This document shows, piece after piece, positions 11,001 through 19,060 of a stretch of DNA of 64,000 nt (position 1 is the stretch's first letter; each line of letters begins with the position of its first letter). The notes beneath the pieces are model-generated. The model had not been told where the DNA came from, searched no databases, and saw nothing but the letters and a program-made list of their open reading frames with translations. This DNA comes from Fulvivirga marina (GTDB lineage: Bacteria; Bacteroidota; Bacteroidia; Cytophagales; Cyclobacteriaceae), in NCBI RefSeq assembly GCF_016775155.1, contig NZ_JAEUGD010000064.1:71430-135429 (forward strand), written 5' to 3'. Made by a program: the position numbers and the translations under genes.

Positions 11001-14000
11001 TATCCCGAAAGCTATGGTATTGCTGACCTGGAAAATGGATTTAAATTTTCTATCAGTGAGATCATGACCATTTCAAAATTTAAGGCCCTGCAGCAGGACT
11101 TTAATGATGTGAACAATGGTCTTATTACCTATTTCGCTATGCCCGAAGACAGTGATTGTAAGACCGGAGAAAAGAGTAAGGTACTTTCTCAGATCACTGG
11201 TTGGGATCAATTGCAGATCTGTACTTTGATTGGAGCTTATTTACCTGATAGCAATGAAGCCTCATCTGTAATGGCAATAGCCTGGCTCCAGCAAGCATTC
11301 AATATAGCCGATACGCTAGGGGTAGATGTGTACTACATCATGAGCCTGATCAAGATAAATGACCTTCCTGCCTCTGATAATGTCAATTGGGAGCTCTACA
11401 AGAGCTATGCCCAATCACTAATAGATGTTATTAATGCCAAATACGACGATGAAAAATGGACTGAAGTTTATGATAAACTCATGTCACCTATTCTGGAGAG
11501 TGAGCGCGATGTATTGGCAGACTATATGATATGGTATCTCACCGAGGACGGCATACTCCTTACTTCGCGAGATGATCTATACCAGTTTTTACTGATCGAT
11601 GTAAGTATGAGCGGTTGTGCCAAGATATCCTATATCAAGGAAGGCATTAGTGCTGTTCAATTATACATACAAAGGGCAAGAATGAACCTCGAAGTTGGGG
11701 TTAACAAGTTTGAACTTTCGGATAAGCTTTGGGCATGGATGTCCAATTACAGGGTTTGGGAGGCTAACAGAAAAGTATTTTTATATCCTGAGAATTACAT
11801 TGACCCTGTTCTTAGAAAGAGGAAATCTACAGAATTTAATGAGCTATATGACTTCCTACTACAGGGAGAGGCCACTGAAGACCGTGTAACTGAAGCCTAC
11901 TTCAATTATTTTGACAAATTTAATGTTGTTGGCAATCTGCGTATCGCTGGTACCTATTATCGCCAGGTAGATGATCCTACATGGGGGGAGAGTAAAACGC
12001 TGTTTACCTTTGGCAGAACGGCTGACTCACCTTATACTTATTATTACCGCAAGGGTGTAACCAAAGGGGACTATAAGTTCTGGACCCCATGGGAAAAAAT
12101 GGAAATAAGTATAGGAGGAGAATTCATTACACCGGTATATGCCTATGGCAAGCTTTTCATTTATTGGGTTGATGTAGACAGAATCGAAGGGTCTACGATT
12201 GAGAACAATAGCTCTAAGGACAACTCCACTATCAAGGGTCGGGTCAAATACTCATATTATAATTTTAACGGGCAATGGGTGCAACCTCAAACTTTGGGAG
12301 AGGATATAGTTGTATTCTACACCCCTAATGATGCTTACATCAATAGCATTGCCGGTTACATTGATAGCATGAATATCAATTTTAATCCTAAAAATGTATT
12401 CTGGCGCCGTCCCTATGCATTGGATATACCTACAAAAGGAAATGATCTGGAGAATATCATTGTGATGTATGGCGACCTGCCTAACCTTCCTCCGTCAGAA
12501 ACTCAGGCTCCGCCAGAGCCACCATATGGAAGTAATCAGGATCAGAATGAGCTCAATGCTATGTGGTATAACTCAATTAACCGGGCCGTGAAAGCTACTA
12601 ATGAGGGCATGATCGGGTACACTTCCCTGACCATCGGCCAGATGCTAACCACAAACATGAGAAATGACATTACTAACCTGGTGCTCATGAACTACAATAG
12701 CTCGCCAGGTAACCCACAACCATATCGTGGTATGATTGATGTCAATAATTACACCTTGAATGTGGTACAATCAAATAACCTCCTATACGATAATTTTATG
12801 GGAGACATGATAACCCGAGTGGGAGACGGGTTGCCAGCTCCACAGGGATCAACATTAAGTTTGCTCGCTAACCTGTCAGAAGGTAATTCATCCATTTCCA
12901 TGGTGGTGAATCAGCCAGGATGGTTTGTATTTGACAATGGAGACGAAAGCTTCCTGGTGATGTCACAGGAAAGTGGCCTGAAGCAGATCAATGACATACT
13001 TGTGGTCAATAAAGGGCTTTCTGATCAGACCAATGAGACAGACTTGCTTTGTACCGCATATACCGATACTCCTGAGAACTTCGCGGATCTGAAGTTTAAA
13101 TTTGACAGGCTATCTACCAACGTGGTGCCCCAGCTAAGTCAGATACTTTTCACTCAGGGCATTGATCAGCTACTAACCATTGACTCACAAACTTTAAGTG
13201 AATTGCCATTTAACAGGTTTTACCCTGGCGGCACCAGACCGGGTTCGGTGATTCCCCCAATGTCTGATACACTGGACTTTAATGGTGCCAATGGGTTGTA
13301 TTTCTGGGAAGTATTTTTCTATATACCTTTCCTTGTGGCTAATTCGCTGAGCGAAAATCAACAGTTTGAACAAGCCACAAAGTGGTACCAGTATATATTT
13401 AACCCTACCGACCGGGCAACTATAGTCAGTAACAACCCAAATGATCACTACTGGGGTTTCCTGCCGTTTTGGGGCGTAGAGCCACAAAGCCTTGAAGAAA
13501 TACTGACCAACAGTGAGCAGATAGCAATTTATAACAACGACCCCTTTGACCCGGATGCGATTGCTCACTTGCGCATTTCAGCATTTCAGAAAGCTATTGT
13601 AATGCGCTATATAGATAATTTGCTCAACTGGGGAGATTATCTGTACACACAGGATACATGGGAATCTATAGTAGAAGCCACTATGCTCTACGTGATGGCT
13701 AAAGACCTCCTGGGTGATAAGCCGATTGAGACCGGTGCTTGTGCAGAAAGAGAAACAGCTACCTTTCAGGATATTCTTGATAAGTATGGTGACGATATAC
13801 CGGAGTTTTTGATACAGCTTGAGAACTCTATTGATACCTCTCAGACTGATGGTGTACTACTGGATACCAAACCCTATAACGATATAGATTCATATTTCTG
13901 TGTAGGTGAAAATGAAAAGTTCAAAGCGTACTGGGACAAAGTTGAGGACAGGCTTTTTAAAATAAGACACTGCATGAATATTGAGGGGCAAAGAAGGCAA

Positions 14001-16070
14001 TTGGCATTGTTCCAGCCTCCGATAGATCCTATGCAGCTGATCAAGGCCTCTATGTCAGGTCGTGATATCACCAGTGTGGTATCTGCGCTTGTTCCCGAAG
14101 TGCCTGCGTACAGATTCTCGACTGTGCTTGGCATGGCAAAAAATGTTACCTCTACACTGGTGCAACTGGGAGGTTCACTGTTGTCGTCATTGGAGAAAAA
14201 AGATACTGAAGATCTATCCCTACTGAGGATAACACAAGAGCAAAATGTAAACAACATGGTGCTCAATGTAAGGGAGCAACAATGGGAGCAGGCCTCTGCT
14301 AATTTATCTGCTTTGCAGGAAGGTCTGAAAAGTGCCCAGGCTCGCTTAGCTCACTATACAGGTCTGATAGAAGAGGGGCTTATTCCGACCGAAATACTAA
14401 ATATCATTGCCACCACCGTAGCTAATTACCTGAATCTGGCCGGTAGTGTGATGAAAATGAGTTCCTCCATTGCCCACCTTATACCCAATGCAGGATCACC
14501 TTTTGCCATGACTTACGGTGGTATACAGGTAGGGCAAAGCCTCAATGCCGTAGGGGGTTACTTCGATATGCTGGCAAGTTATTCCAATTTTATAGGCTCC
14601 ATGAGTCTCACCATGGCAGGGTATCAGCGCAGGGCCTCCGAATGGGAATTTCAACAAACACTGGCAGATTATGATATAAGCCAGATCAACGAACAGATAG
14701 AGGCAGCCGAACTGGCATTGAGTATAGCAGAACAGGAGATCGCTATACAGCAAAAAAACATTGAACAAAACAATGAGCTGGAAAACTTCTACAGAAAGAA
14801 GTTCACGAATAAAGAGTTGTATCAATGGATGGTAAATAGATTGTCAACTACTTACTTCCAGACCTATAAGCTCGCCTTTGACCTTGCCCTTGCGGCCGAA
14901 AAGAGCTATCAGTATGAACGAAACTCTAACCAGACCTTTATAGAGTACGGTTATTGGGATAGTCTCAAAAAAGGACTTTTGGCTGGAGAATCACTGTCAC
15001 TTGGGCTGAACCAGTTAGAAAATGCCTATATGGTTGAAGGCAAAAGAAAAATGGAAATCAAGAAAAGCATTTCTCTGCTGCTTACAGACCCTCAGGCTCT
15101 TATTGACCTTAAAACCAAGGGAGTATGCTTTTTTAGCTTTACGGAGAAACTGTTTGATTTTGATTATCCCGGTCAATATCGCAGACAGATCAAATCAATA
15201 TCCATTTCGATTCCGGCGGTAGTAGGTCCATATCAGAATATCAGGGCGGTACTTACTCAATTGACCAACAAGGTATTGCTTACTCCGGATATTAATGGAG
15301 TTAACTTCCTTCTAGGCGGGGAAAATGCCTCTACACCGGATAACAGCGTACTTCGTTCTAACTGGAGGGCAAGCCAGGAAATAGCACTCTCTACCGGTGT
15401 TAATGATTCCGGATTATTCCAACTCAATTTTGGCGATGAGCGATACCTGCCTTTTGAAGGTACAGGTGCGGTGTCAACATGGAAGTTTGAAATGCCCCTG
15501 GCGACTAACCCCATAGATTTTAATAGTATATCCGATATTATTATTGAACTCAACTATGATGCAGTAGCAGGGGATAGTGCCTTTAGAAAGAATGTAACCA
15601 CGCTGCCAGCTCTTGCCGAGTTTTCAGGTGCCAGATTGCTAAGCATGGCGCATCAATACTCTGATTCATGGTACACTTTCATGCATCCGAATGCCTCAGC
15701 CAACACACAGGAGATGTTATTTAAGATTACTCCGGCCATGTTTAGAGGAAAGCTCTCCAACATGATCATCGAAGAAGTTAGCATGACGCTATCTCTTATC
15801 GATGGAGAAACACTCACCGGTACTCTCACAGCAACATTGGATATCTTATCCGCTGATGGTATTGAATTCACTTTTTCCAATACAAATACTGACTCGGAAA
15901 GTGTCCCTGAAAGCATAACTGATTATTACGGGACCTGGAAGATCGTCATAGATAAAGCCAGCATTCCGGCCAGTCTGCAAGGTACTGATGGCTTCATTGA
16001 TCCTGCTAAATTGCTCGACATAGGAGTTATGATCTCATACAAGGGAGCAATGCAGTGGGATAACAACTAA
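8061..16070 (+). CDS. Tc toxin A subunit (TcA/TcdA-like pore-forming, TcB-binding protein)
   Basis: This 2669-residue protein has the hallmarks of TcA proteins. Near residues 165-195 lies the VRP1-like block (SIPGYTDLFG, then CECRHC and SPAAYFVDLMR) shared by insecticidal TcA and Salmonella plasmid A proteins. The middle holds large alpha-helical and beta-rich shell regions. Residues about 2050-2350 form long helices that would build the translocation channel. The C-terminal TcB-binding domain includes RYLPFEGTGAVSTWKFEMP near residue 2460. TcA pentamers inject the content of a TcB-TcC cocoon into target cells. It is the first gene of an operon-like run of six genes ending with the fused TcB-TcC gene. 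No signal peptide is present, as usual for Tc toxins. The receptor-binding region and hence the host range cannot be inferred. Confidence 0.93.
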   Translation: MSKKKEVFRLRGTQFKSFYKSNGSFDILSFDFHAKDQVSQLNLKDIKDTEAFINQLKVRQRLLRLSPDEDIIEKLIEKGWTSAHKIAHYSEDNFVRLVKEYINTDDELVRNIHKRATDVKQRAALLYGNIKDQVASPFYNSTLFANTRAETTEKYSSIPGYTDLFGTLDYCECRHCNSILSPAAYFVDLMRVTNEYITVPNEQTIPADRTLRARRPDLFQIPLDCSHTNDLVQYLQIVNGVMIVKIAVDKQVDTLQYMATTNYPFNAPYNQPLEKIRASVEHFGMSLSDIYEIYQVPEMEVAREKLTLSIEGYDLITTPDATPAGLTDSYGLEITETSLGGLDHTVLFAYQTGLHIDRVQVLIYEHLNQEEIESNAIPHSLYVNQVLPENTYLQIEVNQSDPDNPYSQIVNLDLNTLDRLNRFIRLADATSWAYMDINVFMKAIGADEINQKLIEGMAKMDVLMAQYNLNVQELSAFWSDMNTIGVGHTKTPKDLFDRTFNYPTPFYNPDNKLNQPPYHPTYAENPLYQDEVLYWNPYTDSDQNLSHDSSIRKRLVAALGVSDDELTLIAQQVMDVLSITNNQIPLDVPTLTLFYRYATQAYTLALPVKDYLVLLGLIGAKQIDSISDFMGVGAVTRWMKKSNFNVYELQYIGTGKVNRFVNTVHQDKEIRLMLQDLWSQSVAWLINDQSFVFQGISIQDSSVIGRQLIATEYANTRGALLNKALNFTDTSDLIKLQNGSFVTDIIDFTESTQALADLESNGVVVGGYLIPSFTVDTDLSFLFQGDAQREDKTDQVRNILTIIKQLSYLIATQPTSFIGKLITQSQSQSAFNDLVTNNIITSNGVLKVRVTETTDLSFLYDGEPNQEAMIADTREVLIQVTGQASYVLATTVNLRTLQYNGTVEQLSGFYNSSTSIISELLALSAGIAGIDNYIALLLNPVDRDSPLPQSIYDLLGNISQLLFVVEKLQLTAEEIQSIAEYPESYGIADLENGFKFSISEIMTISKFKALQQDFNDVNNGLITYFAMPEDSDCKTGEKSKVLSQITGWDQLQICTLIGAYLPDSNEASSVMAIAWLQQAFNIADTLGVDVYYIMSLIKINDLPASDNVNWELYKSYAQSLIDVINAKYDDEKWTEVYDKLMSPILESERDVLADYMIWYLTEDGILLTSRDDLYQFLLIDVSMSGCAKISYIKEGISAVQLYIQRARMNLEVGVNKFELSDKLWAWMSNYRVWEANRKVFLYPENYIDPVLRKRKSTEFNELYDFLLQGEATEDRVTEAYFNYFDKFNVVGNLRIAGTYYRQVDDPTWGESKTLFTFGRTADSPYTYYYRKGVTKGDYKFWTPWEKMEISIGGEFITPVYAYGKLFIYWVDVDRIEGSTIENNSSKDNSTIKGRVKYSYYNFNGQWVQPQTLGEDIVVFYTPNDAYINSIAGYIDSMNINFNPKNVFWRRPYALDIPTKGNDLENIIVMYGDLPNLPPSETQAPPEPPYGSNQDQNELNAMWYNSINRAVKATNEGMIGYTSLTIGQMLTTNMRNDITNLVLMNYNSSPGNPQPYRGMIDVNNYTLNVVQSNNLLYDNFMGDMITRVGDGLPAPQGSTLSLLANLSEGNSSISMVVNQPGWFVFDNGDESFLVMSQESGLKQINDILVVNKGLSDQTNETDLLCTAYTDTPENFADLKFKFDRLSTNVVPQLSQILFTQGIDQLLTIDSQTLSELPFNRFYPGGTRPGSVIPPMSDTLDFNGANGLYFWEVFFYIPFLVANSLSENQQFEQATKWYQYIFNPTDRATIVSNNPNDHYWGFLPFWGVEPQSLEEILTNSEQIAIYNNDPFDPDAIAHLRISAFQKAIVMRYIDNLLNWGDYLYTQDTWESIVEATMLYVMAKDLLGDKPIETGACAERETATFQDILDKYGDDIPEFLIQLENSIDTSQTDGVLLDTKPYNDIDSYFCVGENEKFKAYWDKVEDRLFKIRHCMNIEGQRRQLALFQPPIDPMQLIKASMSGRDITSVVSALVPEVPAYRFSTVLGMAKNVTSTLVQLGGSLLSSLEKKDTEDLSLLRITQEQNVNNMVLNVREQQWEQASANLSALQEGLKSAQARLAHYTGLIEEGLIPTEILNIIATTVANYLNLAGSVMKMSSSIAHLIPNAGSPFAMTYGGIQVGQSLNAVGGYFDMLASYSNFIGSMSLTMAGYQRRASEWEFQQTLADYDISQINEQIEAAELALSIAEQEIAIQQKNIEQNNELENFYRKKFTNKELYQWMVNRLSTTYFQTYKLAFDLALAAEKSYQYERNSNQTFIEYGYWDSLKKGLLAGESLSLGLNQLENAYMVEGKRKMEIKKSISLLLTDPQALIDLKTKGVCFFSFTEKLFDFDYPGQYRRQIKSISISIPAVVGPYQNIRAVLTQLTNKVLLTPDINGVNFLLGGENASTPDNSVLRSNWRASQEIALSTGVNDSGLFQLNFGDERYLPFEGTGAVSTWKFEMPLATNPIDFNSISDIIIELNYDAVAGDSAFRKNVTTLPALAEFSGARLLSMAHQYSDSWYTFMHPNASANTQEMLFKITPAMFRGKLSNMIIEEVSMTLSLIDGETLTGTLTATLDILSADGIEFTFSNTNTDSESVPESITDYYGTWKIVIDKASIPASLQGTDGFIDPAKLLDIGVMISYKGAMQWDNN

Positions 16071-16103
16071 ACTATTTAATTAACCTATAAAAACGTAAAA
16101 ACT

Positions 16104-17771
16104 ATGGCAGAAGATTGCTCGGATTTCCACTGCAGTAAGCAGCAGGGGAATGTAAATCAAATTTGTAAAGATGAAGGATGGCCCGAAGGGCATAAAGTTT
16201 TAGTATGTACAGATGGAGTGTGCTGTAATTGCCATTGTTCATGCCTGGAATTTGGTACGCACATAGCATATGCATCAGATAAGGACAAAGCTGTTGAACT
16301 ATTTGCTGTAGGTGAACCCGTACTGGCTACCGGTCCTGATGTAGCATCATGGAAAGAGCTGGTAGTGGAGTTTAGTGGCGGTACTGCCGGAAGCTCCAAT
16401 TCTCCCTTCATGGTAGCTGTAACCTATGATGATGGTGGTGAAAATAAGGAATTGGTTGTTACGGAAGATAACCTTTTCCTCATGCCCAATGGAAAAATGA
16501 AACGTGCAGATGAGTTGGTCCCTGGGAAAGATAAACTGGTAAAGGCTTCCGGGATATCAGATACAGCTGAAGTAACAGAAATACGCAGAGTGAGTGTGAG
16601 TACAGGTGTTCATCATATCTCAACAGGCACCGAAAAACCTACCACTTTAGATGGTCACCTGCTCAACGTTCAGGGTATTGTGGTTGGCGATTACGTGGTT
16701 CAGCTTTTTCAGGATGAGCTTGGTCAATTTATGGATGATGGTAAAATCGGTGCATTTAAAGTAGGTACAAGGGAATATGACAAGGAACATGCCCTTACTA
16801 CACACACTGTAAAGAAAACCATGGCTTTAAAGGACTTACTGGACAAGAAAGTGTTGGAGTCTTTCGATTATTGGAATCATACGTTATTCAGCATTGCACT
16901 TGACCCAATTCCTACTAATGATCCTTCATTTCTTACAGAGGATCAGGCTAAGCAAATGAGTCAGTTTGCTCCTAAAGCATCCTATTACGATAGTGCTATC
17001 ATTGCTGAGGTTGAATATCTCTTCACTATTTACCATGCATTTTACCCTGAAGTACATTTCATCCTTGACTGGAGTAATGAAAAAGCCAATGCATACTCTA
17101 CGACCCTTGGTGATCAGAAGGTAATAATCGTTACCGGAGGACTGGCAAGAATAGAAGCATTGAAGCTACAAGGCTTGTCAATTGTACTGGCTCATCAGCT
17201 AGGAAGAATTTATGGTGGCGAACCTGAACGTCAGGATGGCTATTCATGCATGGGGCAGGCCGATTACTATGGTGTTCGCATCGTGATGAGAAAAGTGTGG
17301 TACGATGACTTATATGCGTCTATGGTATTCCCTGGTATAGAGCAGGTTAGAGAGTCCTTCCAGTACATATCGAATGGAGATACGGATGTATGTATATCGC
17401 CAACATTGGATTGCAGAATTGTGACCCTTGATGCTGGAGCTACAAAGCCGGAACTACCTGCCTGCGCAGGCGGACCGAGCCAGGAATATCTGGCCGTAGA
17501 AGGTGCAGTTGCTGATAATGAGGGAGAGGTGACTATTACCTTTAACCAGAAAGTTAACAAAGCCACCGCTGAAAATGTAGAGCACTATGTCTGCGACCCG
17601 AGGGTGAGAATAGAAAGCGCTACGGTAACAGGTCGTAAGGGAGTTGATGTTGTATTGAAGGCAAATTTTGAAAGTGGATCTGACTATCGGGTAACGGTTT
17701 CTAATGTGCTTTCAGCAAATGGAGAACCAACTAATCCAAACAAAAGTTCTGCTGAATTTACAGCAAAATAA
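16104..17771 (+). CDS. Cys-rich module + Hint-like domain + degenerate metalloprotease-like region + SbsA-type Ig-like domain
   Basis: The 555-residue protein is a mosaic. Residues 5-45 form an eight-cysteine module with spacing C-x4-C-x10-C-x13-C-x4-CC-x-C-x-C. Cys47 opens a Hint/intein-like domain: CLEFGT, then VTEDNLFLMPNGKMKRADEL with a hydrophobic GK in place of GD, ending around DGHLLNVQGIVVGDYVVQ (about residue 205). The usual block-B TxxH His is Asn here. A region of about 290-430 resembles a gluzincin protease (LAHQLGRIYGG ... GQADYYGVR), but the expected HExxH reads HQLGR. The last 95 residues look like an SbsA/Big_5 Ig-like domain. It sits 33 bp after TcA. If the Hint domain were active it would release the N-terminal Cys-rich peptide. 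The loss of key residues makes both activities doubtful. Confidence 0.7.
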   Translation: MAEDCSDFHCSKQQGNVNQICKDEGWPEGHKVLVCTDGVCCNCHCSCLEFGTHIAYASDKDKAVELFAVGEPVLATGPDVASWKELVVEFSGGTAGSSNSPFMVAVTYDDGGENKELVVTEDNLFLMPNGKMKRADELVPGKDKLVKASGISDTAEVTEIRRVSVSTGVHHISTGTEKPTTLDGHLLNVQGIVVGDYVVQLFQDELGQFMDDGKIGAFKVGTREYDKEHALTTHTVKKTMALKDLLDKKVLESFDYWNHTLFSIALDPIPTNDPSFLTEDQAKQMSQFAPKASYYDSAIIAEVEYLFTIYHAFYPEVHFILDWSNEKANAYSTTLGDQKVIIVTGGLARIEALKLQGLSIVLAHQLGRIYGGEPERQDGYSCMGQADYYGVRIVMRKVWYDDLYASMVFPGIEQVRESFQYISNGDTDVCISPTLDCRIVTLDAGATKPELPACAGGPSQEYLAVEGAVADNEGEVTITFNQKVNKATAENVEHYVCDPRVRIESATVTGRKGVDVVLKANFESGSDYRVTVSNVLSANGEPTNPNKSSAEFTAK

Positions 17772-17781
17772 TTCAATAAAC

Positions 17782-17800
17782 AGGGGGCTTCCAGCCCCCT
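17782..17800 (+). terminator. Intercistronic GC hairpin
   Basis: AGGGGGCT / AGCCCCCT forms an 8-bp stem with a 3-nt loop just after the Hint-protein stop codon. There is no T-run behind it. It is more likely an attenuator or an RNA-processing/stability element that adjusts expression between TcA/Hint and the downstream small-protein genes than a full terminator. Confidence 0.5.
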
Positions 17801-17814
17801 ATAAATTCTTAGTT

Positions 17815-18141
17815 ATGAAAGAAGTATTACCAATTTCGGCCGCTGAATGCTCCGTGGATGTCATTGAAAAGATCACACAACAAGTTAACCATATGGCCAC
17901 CCAAATAGAAGGAATTGATATTGGAGATTTCATTCCGGTGGTAGTAGGTAAGGATGTATATGGCGTCGAGTACTCTGGCAATTCGTCAGGCGATGAATAT
18001 AAAGAGTGCACTGATACGAGATGTTATGATGATACGAGAATTATACATGAAGTATGTCGCCGAAATGACTGGCCTATTGGTGCTCCTATACTTATCTGTT
18101 CCATGGAGACGGGAACATGCTGCTTTTGTAAATGTCATTAA
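17815..18141 (+). CDS. Small eight-cysteine protein A of the Tc locus
   Basis: The protein has 108 residues from the ATG at 17815. An upstream in-frame ATG would overlap the previous gene and gives a longer, less plausible form. Residues 16-44 (VIEKITQQVNHMATQIEGI then DIGDFIPVVV) are shared with the next gene and look like a folded leader or docking segment. The C-terminal half has Cys 65, 70, 81, 95, 102, 103, 105 and 107: C-x4-C-x10-C-x13-C-x6-CC-x-C-x-C, ending one residue later. W86-P87-x-G89 is conserved. The same module begins the Hint protein. No signal peptide. It could bind metal or carry disulfides, or be a peptide precursor or toxin adaptor. I know no characterised family member. 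Confidence 0.75.
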   Translation: MKEVLPISAAECSVDVIEKITQQVNHMATQIEGIDIGDFIPVVVGKDVYGVEYSGNSSGDEYKECTDTRCYDDTRIIHEVCRRNDWPIGAPILICSMETGTCCFCKCH

Positions 18142-18162
18142 TTCAGCAAAACCACTTATACT

Positions 18163-18480
18163 ATGAAAAACTACACTTTATTAAAAGAATCAGGTCTGGA
18201 GCCTAATATTATTGAAAGCATTGCAAAACAAGCTAATCACAATGCTTCTAACCTGGAAGGAATCGAAGACGGCGATCTAATACCCGTTATGGTGAATGGA
18301 GAAATCTATGTTAATCCGTTCAAACATGATTACACCATGGCACCAACTTGCGAACCTCAAAAATGCGAGAGTGTACGAAAGGAATTAAACCAAATTTGTA
18401 AAGACAATAATTGGCCTGCAGGTCATTACGTTTTAGTATGCAGCGTAGATGGAGAATGCTGTAATTGTGAATGCTTATAA
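18163..18480 (+). CDS. Small eight-cysteine protein B of the Tc locus
   Basis: The protein has 105 residues. Residues 16-44 match protein A position by position (IIE, QANHNAS, LEGI, GDLIPV), without gaps. The Cys module is at 63, 68, 79, 93, 99, 100, 102 and 104, and the NQICKDxxWPxGHxVLVC stretch is almost identical to that at the start of the Hint protein. It therefore links the two: it has protein A's N-terminal half and the Hint protein's Cys module. It lies 21 bp after protein A and 9 bp before the next gene, clearly one transcription unit. Function unknown. Confidence 0.77.
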   Translation: MKNYTLLKESGLEPNIIESIAKQANHNASNLEGIEDGDLIPVMVNGEIYVNPFKHDYTMAPTCEPQKCESVRKELNQICKDNNWPAGHYVLVCSVDGECCNCECL

Positions 18481-18489
18481 AAATTGCAT

Positions 18490-19050
18490 ATGAATATGAT
18501 TGATCAAATAACCATACAAGAGTCTGCTCCTATTGAGCAGACTCCTGAGGCGTTGGCAGGTATTCTTGGCATAAAAAAGCCTCTCACCGAAGAGGTTTTT
18601 CGAGCAGCAATAGATAACCCGGGGTATATGCATAACCTGTTGGCCTCAAAAGATACACCTGCTTTCATCAATTATCTGTTAAGTCATCCGCCTGCTTCAT
18701 CCGGTAAAAAGGAAGCCGATGCAAAAGTAAAAAAGAAGACTAGTCTCGAATTGATGGCTAAGGCCTCAAAATCTATACTCAAATGGTCAAAAGCCAAATT
18801 TAAGACCGTAAGTGAGGAGGTTTATAACCAACGTCTATCAGCTTGTGAGCAGTGTGAGCATTGGCAGGACCCTCCGGAAAATGTACTGTATAAACTGACT
18901 TCGTTAACGAGCAAAGAAAAAAAGGATAGAAAGATATGTGGGCAATGCGGTTGCGTAACAGCTAATAAAGCGCGCTTACCTCATGAAAATTGTCCCGTAG
19001 CGCATGCTTCTGTACCTGGCATGTCCAAATGGATGGAACTTATAAAGTAA
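18490..19050 (+). CDS. Tc-locus protein with C-terminal zinc-ribbon-like Cys cluster
   Basis: It has 186 residues from the ATG at 18490. A TTG at 18484 is a weaker alternative. The first 65 residues are helical, then a Lys/Ala-rich linker. The C-terminal 70 residues carry RLSACEQCEHW, then ICGQCGC and NKARLPHENCPV, the pattern of small zinc-binding modules found in phage and peptide-biosynthesis neighbourhoods. It is placed directly between the small Cys-rich genes and the TcB-TcC gene (10 bp), so it probably acts on one of them, for example as a loading or maturation factor. That role is inference from position only. Confidence 0.65.
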   Translation: MNMIDQITIQESAPIEQTPEALAGILGIKKPLTEEVFRAAIDNPGYMHNLLASKDTPAFINYLLSHPPASSGKKEADAKVKKKTSLELMAKASKSILKWSKAKFKTVSEEVYNQRLSACEQCEHWQDPPENVLYKLTSLTSKEKKDRKICGQCGCVTANKARLPHENCPVAHASVPGMSKWMELIK

Positions 19051-19060
19051 TCAGGATTAA

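Noticed and set aside
13194..13568. Open frames on the opposite strand of the TcA and TcB-TcC genes (for example 13194-13568 and 22301-22711)
   Set aside because: They lie wholly within strongly supported giant coding regions and show no domain, signal peptide or independent context.
17704..17814. Longer start for the first small Cys-rich protein at 17704
   Set aside because: It overlaps the preceding gene by 68 bp and runs through the intercistronic hairpin. The ATG at 17815 aligns with the start of its paralog.
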